From: an uncultured Bacteroidales bacterium
GTDB taxonomy: Bacteria > Bacteroidota > Bacteroidia > Bacteroidales > P3
DNA length: 64,000 nucleotides
Reading direction: 5' to 3'
Assembly: GCA_900316515.1 (NCBI GenBank)
Contig: ONDE01000012.1
Location: 1-64,000 of the forward strand
Under the pieces are notes generated by a model. That model was not told where the DNA came from and searched no databases. It saw only the letters and a list, made by a program, of their open reading frames with translations. Position numbers and translations under genes: made by a program. This document shows positions 42,901-51,200 of this stretch, in pieces (positions within the stretch are counted from its first letter, which is position 1; each line of letters begins with the position of its first letter).

Positions 42901-44499
42901 TGACTCAGCCTTTACATAGTCTTCCAACTTCTGGTTCACTTGTACACGGCCCGTCATCTCGTTGTACGACACCAAACCGTAGCGTGCCAGGTTGTGTATC
43001 ATCAACTGCGTCTGGCTTATATCCATTCCGATGTTGTCCGAGAAGGCCTTCAGCGGAAAGTTATAGGAATAGCCTTCGGCAAACTCATATACACGACGCA
43101 CGGGGCTTACATCTTCGATACCTTGTATGTCGCGTGCCTTGCGATAGGTGTAGCAGTTGCTGCTTTCAAAAGTTGCCTGACTCGCCGAGCCAGTGGTGGT
43201 TAGGTTCGAGAATTCCAACTCACTGCCCGTGGTTATCCATGTAATGTCATCGCTGTAGATATCCAACTGGTGGTAGGTGTCTATATAAGGGCTATAATAG
43301 TTGCGTTGCTGGTCGTTGCTGAGCACCACCTTGTGTTCAGTGGCGTTGTAACGCACTGTGACACCGGTATTGCTTATCGAATCCTCATCACCGATATAGA
43401 AAGCCACTGTGGCATTCTCGCTCACCACGCGATTTTGTGTAAAGACCATCTTCAGCGAGGTGACCATCATCTTGGGCTTGCCGCCTGCATTGAATATCAA
43501 GCTGGCGGGATGCTTGCTCGATGCCGTAAGAAATTTGGCTCCATTCATCATGAAACTGCCACGATAGTCAACGTCGGGCAGTATGTTATTGATTACAAAG
43601 TCACGTTTGTAACTACGGAAACGAGGATAGCTGTATTTCTCAGGCTCCATCTGTGTGCTCAGCACATCCTCCACCCTACCCAGAACGGGATCGCTGAAAT
43701 AATGCGTATTCACCAAACGCACGCTGTCGGCGCTGAACTTTGGAAACTTGGTCTCGGCCTTGTACTTGCCAAGCTCAGCATAGCAGGCTTCGGCTCCAAG
43801 GCCCGTACGCGCCCAGTCGATGCGGCCACCCTCGCCTTGCCACAAATTCTCTTTGTAGTCGTATACACCCGTGGTACCATAGATTACATTCTGGTCCTTG
43901 GATGAGGCATAGCTCAAGTTTGACGGCGTGTCGAACCACACCAGCAGCTTGCCGTCACTGACACCCAAACGGAACTGGGTCTTGGCATCGAAACGCCACT
44001 CGGTCGAATTGCTCCGATAAAGCAACCTGTCGGAGAAGAGCGTCTCGCAAAAATCCACATATTCGGCAACTGCCTTAGCCTTGGCGGCACGTTTCTTAAG
44101 GGCTTCAAGCGAGGCGATAAAACCATCCAGGTTGGGAGCTTTGCCGTAAGCGTCCGACACGCTCGTTCCGCCAGTCGGTGTGGTGGCTATGGTGGTGAGC
44201 ACACGAGTGAGGCTGCACACATCAGGATTACCTCTCATCTTGGCCTTAACGGCATAGGTATATACACCCACAAGACGTTCCTGCATGCGGCTGTCGAAAC
44301 TCGAGTATACCGTGCGGAAGGCCTTGATGGTCTTGGTGTTCTCTTTCTGACGGTCGCCGTCGGAGGTTGACTTGTTCATCCACTCCAACAGTTCATCTGG
44401 CAATCCGCCAACGGTGAACTCCGTGGCCTGCTTGGGTTTTTGTGCCATAACGGCAACAGCCGTCAGCAACGTCAATACAAGGGCGATATATCTCTTCAT
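39961..44499 (-). CDS. Large secreted protein of unknown function, 1512 residues
   Basis: I do not recognise the family. A signal peptide (MKRYIALVLTLLTAVAVMAQ) is followed by a mainly helical section (about 20-170), then more than 1300 residues rich in beta strands and aromatic residues. Recurrent short phrases such as GxGDLSYLTS, GKGYIDYHND and AFGFAGKVRAEG suggest repeated beta-structured modules of the kind seen in envelope proteins. I see no T9SS sorting domain, lipobox or clear terminal barrel strand (the end is NWLQWFSRTLYNDND). It stands alone, with a promoter at 44533-44540 and a bidirectional terminator. A periplasmic or outer-membrane role is likely, but nothing more precise can be supported. 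Confidence 0.75.
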   Translation of the reverse strand: MKRYIALVLTLLTAVAVMAQKPKQATEFTVGGLPDELLEWMNKSTSDGDRQKENTKTIKAFRTVYSSFDSRMQERLVGVYTYAVKAKMRGNPDVCSLTRVLTTIATTPTGGTSVSDAYGKAPNLDGFIASLEALKKRAAKAKAVAEYVDFCETLFSDRLLYRSNSTEWRFDAKTQFRLGVSDGKLLVWFDTPSNLSYASSKDQNVIYGTTGVYDYKENLWQGEGGRIDWARTGLGAEACYAELGKYKAETKFPKFSADSVRLVNTHYFSDPVLGRVEDVLSTQMEPEKYSYPRFRSYKRDFVINNILPDVDYRGSFMMNGAKFLTASSKHPASLIFNAGGKPKMMVTSLKMVFTQNRVVSENATVAFYIGDEDSISNTGVTVRYNATEHKVVLSNDQQRNYYSPYIDTYHQLDIYSDDITWITTGSELEFSNLTTTGSASQATFESSNCYTYRKARDIQGIEDVSPVRRVYEFAEGYSYNFPLKAFSDNIGMDISQTQLMIHNLARYGLVSYNEMTGRVQVNQKLEDYVKAESKAKGFDYDAISLESTAKGYNARMSLDDYMLKLRGVKQFVVSDSQRVVVYPRGGNITVGKNRAIGFTGRIDVGRFIMFVSDADFSYEQFSFELPRVDSMFFYVPEFDNPDTDHMVMTPLYGLVGGLRVDKPDNHSGLTKNKEYPIFESRENSYVYYDKRDICGGKYVRDRFYYTLHPFTINSLVDFVTDELQFNGVLTSGGIFPDITYPLSVQHDYYLGFKVETPAGGYPAYGGKGTYNNTITLDHYGLKGSGDLSYLTSTTRSKNYLFLLDSMSATTDTFFVREEQGFPDIRGGKLTERWYPYADSMAVATTAKGRPFRMYHDDAQFRGRIDIMPKGATAAGTATVKEGTLVSPRFDLLAMEMNAEVSDFTLQSAKRNAVAFTAKHVRSHVDYDKRVAELKMPDGPARTELQLVKQEAYADQFEWNMDRKVLDIVNSTRPTSEGMDAMDIRMRLQKRGDLPGVRFVSTAPEAKQLSYNALLSTYDYERGELSSQGVFVINVADAAIAPASDSLHVHNGGKMGVLANAKIIFNRDSAWHYITGADVMVASAEKYTGKGYIDYHNDTEKTQRLFLNDIAVNGRGVTVASGNISDSASFTISSAFGFAGKVRAEGDHAFLWFEGGVRLLQPCIPKEQLGLLAYKGYTDPEHVHVAVPEAATDWHGRRIATSILLERHTLKMQPAFLTADKVEGNELLSAHGVLTYLGDRKQYMIASETKVSDPDIIVEPYLAMNTTDCNVEGEGLVNLTLRKSQASFYAYGTASVGIQDDKEDHLATVFGMTFPIAKDVVEALYNNIKNDLRLSFAMGNTNPELRHAMMYHLGADKGAGVYAMYSTTGKLAEIPAPMQSMLLFDHVRWQHHPAVGLYYDGKVTLVAVGDKPVGLEMRLKAQISKRGNTQIMTFYVEAAKDHWYFFKYDVVSQELTVYGSDGAWLDRIKAIPLDQRKIEKEGMGTFRYFVGNNSGEVPNWLQWFSRTLYNDND

Positions 44500-44532
44500 G
44501 GTGTTGATGTTTTTACACTATTATTCAAAATG

Positions 44533-44540
44533 CAAAAATA
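44533..44540 (-). promoter_or_regulatory. -7 box of the 1512-residue gene, next to a hairpin
   Basis: TATTTTTG on the minus strand, 33 nt before the ATG at 44499. The usual -33 TTTG is missing; its place is taken by the palindrome at 44547-44576. Confidence 0.6.
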
Positions 44541-44546
44541 CAGCAA

Positions 44547-44576
44547 TTCCGCCACACGGGATTCCGTGTGGCGGAA
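44547..44576. promoter_or_regulatory. 13-bp perfect palindrome overlapping the -33 region
   Basis: TTCCGCCACACGG-GATT-CCGTGTGGCGGAA. There is no T-run on either side, so it is not an ordinary terminator. Its position 6 bp upstream of the -7 box suits an operator. Confidence 0.5.
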
Positions 44577-44607
44577 AAGTTATCAATAGTCGTTTGTTTA
44601 TTTGTAG

Positions 44608-44635
44608 CCACTAACCACTAACCACTGATCACTAA
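44608..44635. repeat. CCACTAA heptamer x4
   Basis: CCACTAA, CCACTAA, CCACTGA, TCACTAA in tandem, between prfA and the 1512-residue gene. It is the same CCACT core as the repeats near 16154 and in aroE. Confidence 0.85.
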
Positions 44636-44677
44636 TTCATCCCACGCTCGCCTGACGAGCGGCGGTGATGGAATTAA

Positions 44678-45748
44678 TCATCCCACCGACGCCTTCAGCT
44701 TCTCGGCGTTTTCGGCCAGCTGCAGCGCTTCGATGCATTCCTCGATGTCGCCGTCCATAAACGCCGGCAGGTTGTGCATGCTCCAGCCAATGCGGTGGTC
44801 GGTCACACGGCTTTGGGGGTAGTTGTAGGTGCGCACCTTCTCACTGCGGTCGCCAGTGGCTACCATGGTCTTGCGCTTGCTCGACAGTTCCTCCATATAC
44901 TTGTTGTACTCGCGCTCGTAGAGGCGAGTACGGAGGATGCTGATAGCCTTCTCCTTGTTCTTTATCTGACTCTTCTGGTCCTGCATCGACACCACGATGC
45001 CGGTAGGTATATGCGTCAGGCGCACAGCGCTGTAGGTAGTGTTCACGCACTGGCCGCCGGGGCCGCTGGCGCAGAAGGTATCGATGCGAACATCGCTCAT
45101 GTTCAGTTCCACATCGAACTCCTCAGCTTCGGGCAGCACCACCACGCCGGCGGCACTGGTGTGTATACGACCCTGGGTCTCGGTGGCCGGCACACGCTGC
45201 ACGCGGTGCACGCCGCTCTCATACTTTAGCAGGCCGTAGACGCCGTCACCAGTGACGGTGAATGTAATGTCCTTGTATCCGCCCGAGGTGCCCTCATTGA
45301 AGTCGGTGACCTCTACCTTCCAGTGCTTCTTCTCGCAATAGCGAGTGTACATTCGGAACAGGTCGCCGGCAAAGATGCATGCCTCGTCGCCACCCGTGCC
45401 GCCACGAATCTCCACCACGGCATTCTTCGAATCCTGCGGGTCGGCGGGAATGAGCAGTATGCGGATCTCCTCCTCCATCTTCTCGCGGCGCTCTTGTGCA
45501 GCCACAAGTTCCTCCTTGGCCATGTCGCGCAGTTCGGCATCCTTCTCGGTCTCGAGCAGTTCCTTGCACTCGTCGATAGTGTCGAGCAGCGACTTATAGT
45601 CGCGGTAGGCCTTCACCACGGGCTGCAGGTCCTTGTAGTCCTTGCTGAGTTTCACATAGCGTTTCATGTCCGCAGTGACCTGCGGATCGTTCATCTGCTG
45701 CTCAATTTCCTGATAACGAGCGTATATAGCTTCAAGTTTATCTAACAT
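44678..45748 (-). CDS. prfA: Peptide chain release factor 1
   Basis: The 356-residue factor recognises UAA and UAG stops. The codon-reading PAT tripeptide is at 187-189 (QRVPATETQGRIHTSA) and the catalytic GGQ at 231-233 (SGPGGQCVNTTYSAVRLTH). The helical N-terminal domain (MLDKLEAIYARYQEIEQQM) is complete. A consensus promoter lies directly upstream, ending about 8 nt before the ATG, so the leader is very short. Confidence 0.97.
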   Translation of the reverse strand: MLDKLEAIYARYQEIEQQMNDPQVTADMKRYVKLSKDYKDLQPVVKAYRDYKSLLDTIDECKELLETEKDAELRDMAKEELVAAQERREKMEEEIRILLIPADPQDSKNAVVEIRGGTGGDEACIFAGDLFRMYTRYCEKKHWKVEVTDFNEGTSGGYKDITFTVTGDGVYGLLKYESGVHRVQRVPATETQGRIHTSAAGVVVLPEAEEFDVELNMSDVRIDTFCASGPGGQCVNTTYSAVRLTHIPTGIVVSMQDQKSQIKNKEKAISILRTRLYEREYNKYMEELSSKRKTMVATGDRSEKVRTYNYPQSRVTDHRIGWSMHNLPAFMDGDIEECIEALQLAENAEKLKASVG

Positions 45749-45756
45749 AACATCTG

Positions 45757-45787
45757 CAAAATTACGAAAAAAAGATATACCGACAAA
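45757..45787 (-). promoter_or_regulatory. Promoter of prfA
   Basis: TTTG (45787-45784), 19-nt spacer, TAATTTTG (45764-45757) on the minus strand. The box ends 8 nt before the start codon. Confidence 0.85.
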
Positions 45788-45894
45788 AGAAAAAGCAGCA
45801 ACGGGTTCGCATCTGCACCACCGAGAGCAGGTGTAAACACCCTAAAAACATCGGTTGCTCTTCAATAGCCAATCTAAGAGCAATCGGTAAAGCA

Positions 45895-45925
45895 ATAAAA
45901 AAAGGGCGGCCATATAGCCGCCCTT
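45895..45925 (-). terminator. Intrinsic terminator of the barrel/3015/FN3 operon
   Basis: AAGGGCGGC / GCCGCCCTT (9-bp stem, 6-nt loop) followed by T7 on the minus strand, 21 nt after the stop of the 757-residue gene. Confidence 0.9.
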
Positions 45926-45945
45926 CACGAGGTTTAACCCATATT

Positions 45946-48219
45946 CTATTTAGTCTTCACCGTAACGGTGTTGGATGGACTGGAGTGACGGCCGCGGCCG
46001 AGCTGCAGCACAATGTAGTAGCTGCACTTGGTGTTGGCGGGAGCATTGGCGTCAATAAAGGCCGAGTCCTTGCGGCTGAAGGTGCCGATGTCTTGGAACG
46101 AGCCGTCGCCGTCCTTACGATAGACCACGCCGTAGTAGTCTTTGCGGGGCTGCTCGGAAATCTTCCATGTGAGTATGGCGTTATTCTTCTTATATGACGC
46201 TTTGAGATTGATATCCATCTTGACGGTATTGTCGGGGTCGACCATAGCCACAGCGAAACCAGCCATGCCGCTGCTGTTGGTGGCGGAGTCGCGCACCTCG
46301 ATGCAGTAGGAGTACGGGTGGATGGATGCTTCCGGACGGTCACCGAAGTGGATGAGACCCTTCTTGTCTACCTGGTCGGGCATGATCTTGGCTATGCACT
46401 CCCAGTTGACGGCGGGACGGGGTTTGCGGTAGACGTAGTAGGCGGCCACATCCTCGCTGACCGATGCACGCCATGTGATGGTGATGGTGTCGTAGTCCTG
46501 CGTCACACCGTCGAGCACACAGACACCGGGAGGCAACAGGTCGGGCAACAGCACACGCAGGGTGTCGGAAGGCTGGGAGTAGTTGTGGTTCTGGTCGACA
46601 GCAATGACATAGTAGAAGCAGTCGCGTGCGAGCATGGAGATGTCGACCGAGTCGAAGAAGAAAGTATCCTGGATATAACCTGGGGTGAGCTCGATGAACT
46701 CGTGGTCGCGCTGGTTGGCGAAATAGACCTTGTAGGCCAGCAAGTCGGCGTCGGTGTTGGGATTCCACCAAAGGAGGACAAGACCAGTGGAGTCATCGGC
46801 GAGATAATTGAGGCCCCTGGGTGAAGCGGGAGGTGTAATGTCCTCGATGTTGTTGTTCATCGACGGCGAGAAGTTGACGTTGCCAGCGGTGTCGGCCACA
46901 AAGACACGGTAGAAACCACGGCCGCGCTCGTAGGCGTTGCTATCGGTGTATGATGTGGCATCCTTGGGCAGCATGCCAGAGACGTTCTTCCATGGACCTT
47001 CGAGATTGGTGGAGAACATGACCATATAGCCCTTGAGGTCGTCTTCAATCTCTGGTTTGAGCCAATGAATGGGACAGATGCGATTGTCGATAGGGATAAT
47101 CTCTCCCACGTAGGGCGGTGCCGGCGGGGTGAAGTCGGTGAGTTTGTAGGGCTTGGCCTCGCGGGCTTTCACCTGGTCGCCAAAGGCGTCGAAAGCACGC
47201 ACGCGGTAGGTGTAGGTGCGTGTGAGGTCGAGCGAGTCGAAGAAGAGCACCTCGTTCTCCATCCACTGGGCGATGCTGTCGCCATAGATGACGCGGGTGG
47301 CCGAATCGGGTAGCATAGGCCATATGGGAGCCTTGGGGTTGAGGGTGACCCAGTTGGAGTCTTTGTCGTCCTTGCGGTCGAGCCAATAGCCCGAGAGTTT
47401 GTTCTTCTCCCAACGCACCACGGCGCGGTTGGCGTCAATCTGAGTCACATCGACTTCAGGAATCATCTCGTCCTCGCCACGCTCGTAAGGGATGTTGAGG
47501 ATCACCACTTCAGGGTCTTCAATTTCAGCCAACTGGGGCGGTATCATGGCCTGCACCATGTACTCGTAGTATTCGCCAGGCTTGACATCGCGGTCGACAA
47601 AGCGCAGGGCTATGGCCTCGGCCACTCGGGGACTGCACTCGGCGGCGAGCATGGCCATGAAGTGGCGCTGCGTCTGCTCCTGGTACTGCTTGGCGGCAAG
47701 GGTCATGAAGTCGGCGTTGGCCTTGGGCATGGATTCATTGACGTTGTATTGGAACTGGCCATAGAGTGCCTGGGCTGCGACACCGGCGTAGAAGTCGGTG
47801 GAGTCAAAGCGTTGCTGCATCTCCTCGAGGCTAAGCGGCATGAGGGGTTTGCCGCCGTTGAGGGCCACGTATGGGATGGTGTCGCCGTATTTATCGACGG
47901 CATACTGGGACGATTTGTCGCTGGCTGTAGAGCGGAATATCATCCAACCGTAGTCCTTGGCAGTAATCCAAAGGCCGGCGTCCTCAGTAGCCCAGCGGAG
48001 CACGATGCTGTCGCCATAGGCGCGGGTAAGCAGCCGCATTACCTTGGGACGGGAGACTAGGCTGTCTCCCAGGCCAAGCGAGTCGGCGGCCAGGCTGTCA
48101 GGAACAGCCTGGAATTTGGGGCGCTCATTGCTATTGCCATCGGGCATATCCTGAGCTTTTAGCCCGAAAGGCAGAATGAACAGCATTGCCAAGAGGGCAA
48201 GTTTTATGTTCTTTGTCAT
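45946..48219 (-). CDS. Secreted multi-FN3 protein, third gene of the outer-membrane operon
   Basis: The 757-residue protein has a signal peptide (MTKNIKLALLAMLFILPFGLKAQ). After about 200 residues with no clear family, roughly five fibronectin III-like units follow (for example LTRTYTYRVRAFDAFGDQV, RGFYRVFVADTAGNVNFS, DCFYYVIAVDQNHNYSQPS, HPYSYCIEVRDSATNSSG, CSYYIVLQLGRGRHSS). There is no T9SS domain and no lipobox, so it is probably periplasmic or held at the surface by its partners. It lies 33 bp after the 3015-residue gene and ends at the operon terminator. Binding or scaffold role inferred from FN3 content only. Confidence 0.78.
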   Translation of the reverse strand: MTKNIKLALLAMLFILPFGLKAQDMPDGNSNERPKFQAVPDSLAADSLGLGDSLVSRPKVMRLLTRAYGDSIVLRWATEDAGLWITAKDYGWMIFRSTASDKSSQYAVDKYGDTIPYVALNGGKPLMPLSLEEMQQRFDSTDFYAGVAAQALYGQFQYNVNESMPKANADFMTLAAKQYQEQTQRHFMAMLAAECSPRVAEAIALRFVDRDVKPGEYYEYMVQAMIPPQLAEIEDPEVVILNIPYERGEDEMIPEVDVTQIDANRAVVRWEKNKLSGYWLDRKDDKDSNWVTLNPKAPIWPMLPDSATRVIYGDSIAQWMENEVLFFDSLDLTRTYTYRVRAFDAFGDQVKAREAKPYKLTDFTPPAPPYVGEIIPIDNRICPIHWLKPEIEDDLKGYMVMFSTNLEGPWKNVSGMLPKDATSYTDSNAYERGRGFYRVFVADTAGNVNFSPSMNNNIEDITPPASPRGLNYLADDSTGLVLLWWNPNTDADLLAYKVYFANQRDHEFIELTPGYIQDTFFFDSVDISMLARDCFYYVIAVDQNHNYSQPSDTLRVLLPDLLPPGVCVLDGVTQDYDTITITWRASVSEDVAAYYVYRKPRPAVNWECIAKIMPDQVDKKGLIHFGDRPEASIHPYSYCIEVRDSATNSSGMAGFAVAMVDPDNTVKMDINLKASYKKNNAILTWKISEQPRKDYYGVVYRKDGDGSFQDIGTFSRKDSAFIDANAPANTKCSYYIVLQLGRGRHSSPSNTVTVKTK

Positions 48220-48252
48220 AGTTTTGCGATGTTTAGCGTTAGTTGTTTTGAT

Positions 48253-51200
48253 TTACTCCCACTGGTCACTTTGACGGCCACGGGCCGAATCCTCTTCCTT
48301 ACTGGTGTTGTTGGCGCGGAAGGTGATACCAGAGTTCTTCTTGAGTTTTTCCTTGGCCTTGCTTTGGACCCAGTAGTAGTAAGTGTCGTCGGTCTGCTTG
48401 TAGGTGTTAACCATAACGTCGTATTTGCTGTCAGTGTTGTGCTTGCGCACAGCATCGGCTATCTTGCCGAGCAATTTATAGTTGGAGGCGTTTTGGCCAC
48501 CTGTAACATAGTAGTAAGTAATCGGCACGTAGCGCTGGTTCTTATATCCGCTACCCACGACATACTCGGACTTGATATTGTCGACACTGATGAGACCGTA
48601 GTCCAGTTCAGAATAGTTGCCACCGCCGGTGGTCTTGCTGTTGAACCAGTTTGTGGAGCGCCAACGGCTGAACTTGCTATTATCACCGAACTGGTCGGTG
48701 AAGATATCGCCGTCGAGGGTACCCTTGGTGTCATGGACCTTAAAGGGCACCTTGTCCCAATGAAGTATGTAGGTCATCCAATATGAAGGCAAGTTTCCGT
48801 AGCAATTAAGCGATGATGATGGAATCGCTTTGTTCTTCATATTGTCGTAACTGGTGTTCCTGCGTTTAAGCTGGCCTGCATTATAGATGCCATTCCAGTG
48901 CCACATCCACCATGTCATAAGGGTCGACTTGGTGATTGAATAGGGGAAGTTGTTGGTGGAGAACTGGTTGTTACGGTAGGCGTATTTCATAAGTTTTTCG
49001 TACTGGCCACACTTGTAGCTATAACCACGACCGTGGACATAGATGGCATAGTCGAAGAGGTCTTGGTAGAAATCGTGGTAGCGCTGGATGTCGTCAAAGA
49101 TGGCTGGAACGGCCTCGTCGCGCACGGTGACATAGTGGCAGTAGGATTCCTCTGGTCTCGCGAAGCTCTTGCCACCGATAGTCTTGCTGGCAGGCTGGCC
49201 TATGGAGGTGGAATCGTAGCGCCACTTGCCCTCGGAAACCTCGAGTTTGAGGATGTTGGGAAGAACAATATTGCCGGTGCTCATTCTCGGGAACGCGGCA
49301 CGACCGGAACCTCCGATAGTTGTATAGCCGTAGGAGCCCCTTATGGAACTCATACGAGAGTTGAGGAACAGGAAGTTGCTATTGGCATCTAGGCCAGGAA
49401 TGGGTACCATGCCGTCGTCGAAGATTGCATTCATGGCAGACTTTGCGTTGTCGTCGCCCATGCCGTTGTTGGTCCAACCCTTGGGGTAGGAGTTGAGCCT
49501 GAACTCGTCGTCGAACTGGTAGGGGCGGCTGTTCGGCGACCATGTGTTCTTGACGGCATTGTCCATGTCGATGAGACGCGTGGCATAGATGTCGTAGAGC
49601 TGGATCTCCTCGGGAGTGTATTTCATACGGCGCCAGTCGAGAACAGCGTACAAGATGGGCGGCAGGGTGATGCCCGAGTGGTAGGCTTTAATGTCGGTAG
49701 GTCTGTAGGGAGCGAAGAGGTAGGCATATTTGGCGGCTTCCTTAAGAGTATAGTCCGACTGCGAGACATCCGTTTTGTAAGTGATAGCGGTATTCTTGTC
49801 TTCGATGACTGTGTTGCCAAACAGATAACCTATGTAGTGGGTGTACTTGCCAAGGATTTCGGCATAGCTGCTATGGCCGGTATAGAGGCGGAAGTAGAGC
49901 GTGTAGATGGGCTTGCCGGTCTGGAGGCAGATGGCATAGTCGTTCTTGAGCATCTTGCGGGCGAAAGCGATATTGGTGTCGCCCACTTCCTCACCATAGA
50001 AGTCCTGTTCCTCCCGAGATTTCAACAGTTGCTGATACTCTACATTCTGAGAGAGGTCTTCACCACTGTAGTGAGCCGATTTTTTCAGTTGCACCAAACG
50101 TTGGCCAGCCGAGGAACGCTTGGTAACCTCGGTCTTCTGCTGCATAGAATTCGAGGCCTGGTTGGCCTTTTCCTGCAACTGCTTCAAAGTCTCGTTGTAG
50201 GCATCCTTCTTGATAAGCATCAAACGGACGGCCATGTCGTAGTTCATGTACTTGTTGGTGAAGCTGCTGGGGAAGATGACCTCTATGCAAGGTGCCGAGC
50301 TGCCTAGATAGCCATTCTGGTGGTATACATAGTCGCAGGCAAGGGCGTCGTTGTTGGCGCTGATGCCACGAAGCACCAGGAAGGCTTTAATCTCGCGGTT
50401 GTCCTCGTCACTTTCGGTGAGGAAGTCGAGATCCTGGAAAAGATAAATGAGGGCTCGTTTGCGGCCGCCGATGGAGACAAACTCGTCGATGGGGAACATC
50501 GGGTCGCCGTTGTAGGGCCATGTGAAGACCACAGCATCGTTGAGGTCGTCAGGATTTTTGCTTGTGCGGAGATGGAAACTTGTGTCTTGTGTCCACGGCT
50601 TATGCTCGGTGACGTCGCGGTCGGTGAATATCGGGTCGCGCCACTTGTAGTTAGTCGGGCTCACCGAAGACGACTTGGAGTAGTTGTTCACGTAGAGGGT
50701 GTAGTAGTAGTCGTTGTTGCGCTGGGCGTCACTGAGGTTGATTTCGTCTTTCTTCTTGTCCTTGTTAGTGTAAGTGGGACGCCATTCAAAGGCACGGCCA
50801 ACGAAGGTGATGTCGATGTCTGAGTACTGCGGCAGGCCTCCGCTATTCCACTGGAAGTACTGCATGTTGGTTTCCATGTTGTCAGCGTCGAACTTCAACG
50901 CCATGCTCTGCGAACTATTGCTTGACGAACTGCTGGAACTTCTCGACGAGCTGTGTTGACCTCTGCCTCTGTAGCCCCTGCTACTCGATCTTTCGCTTCT
51001 CTTGGTGTAGGAGGCGGAGCACTGGCTCTTGCAGAGAATGAACTGGAACTTGCGGGTAGTAGTGCCGTTGCCGTATTTCTCGTCGGCGCAGAGGTATATA
51101 GGTTCGTTCCATGGCAGGTTGGAAACTATGGTGCCGGTGGTGTAGGGCGACTGTACGTTCTCACTCTTCTGGGCGTCGCTCTTGGTGTTGAAGGCCGGAG

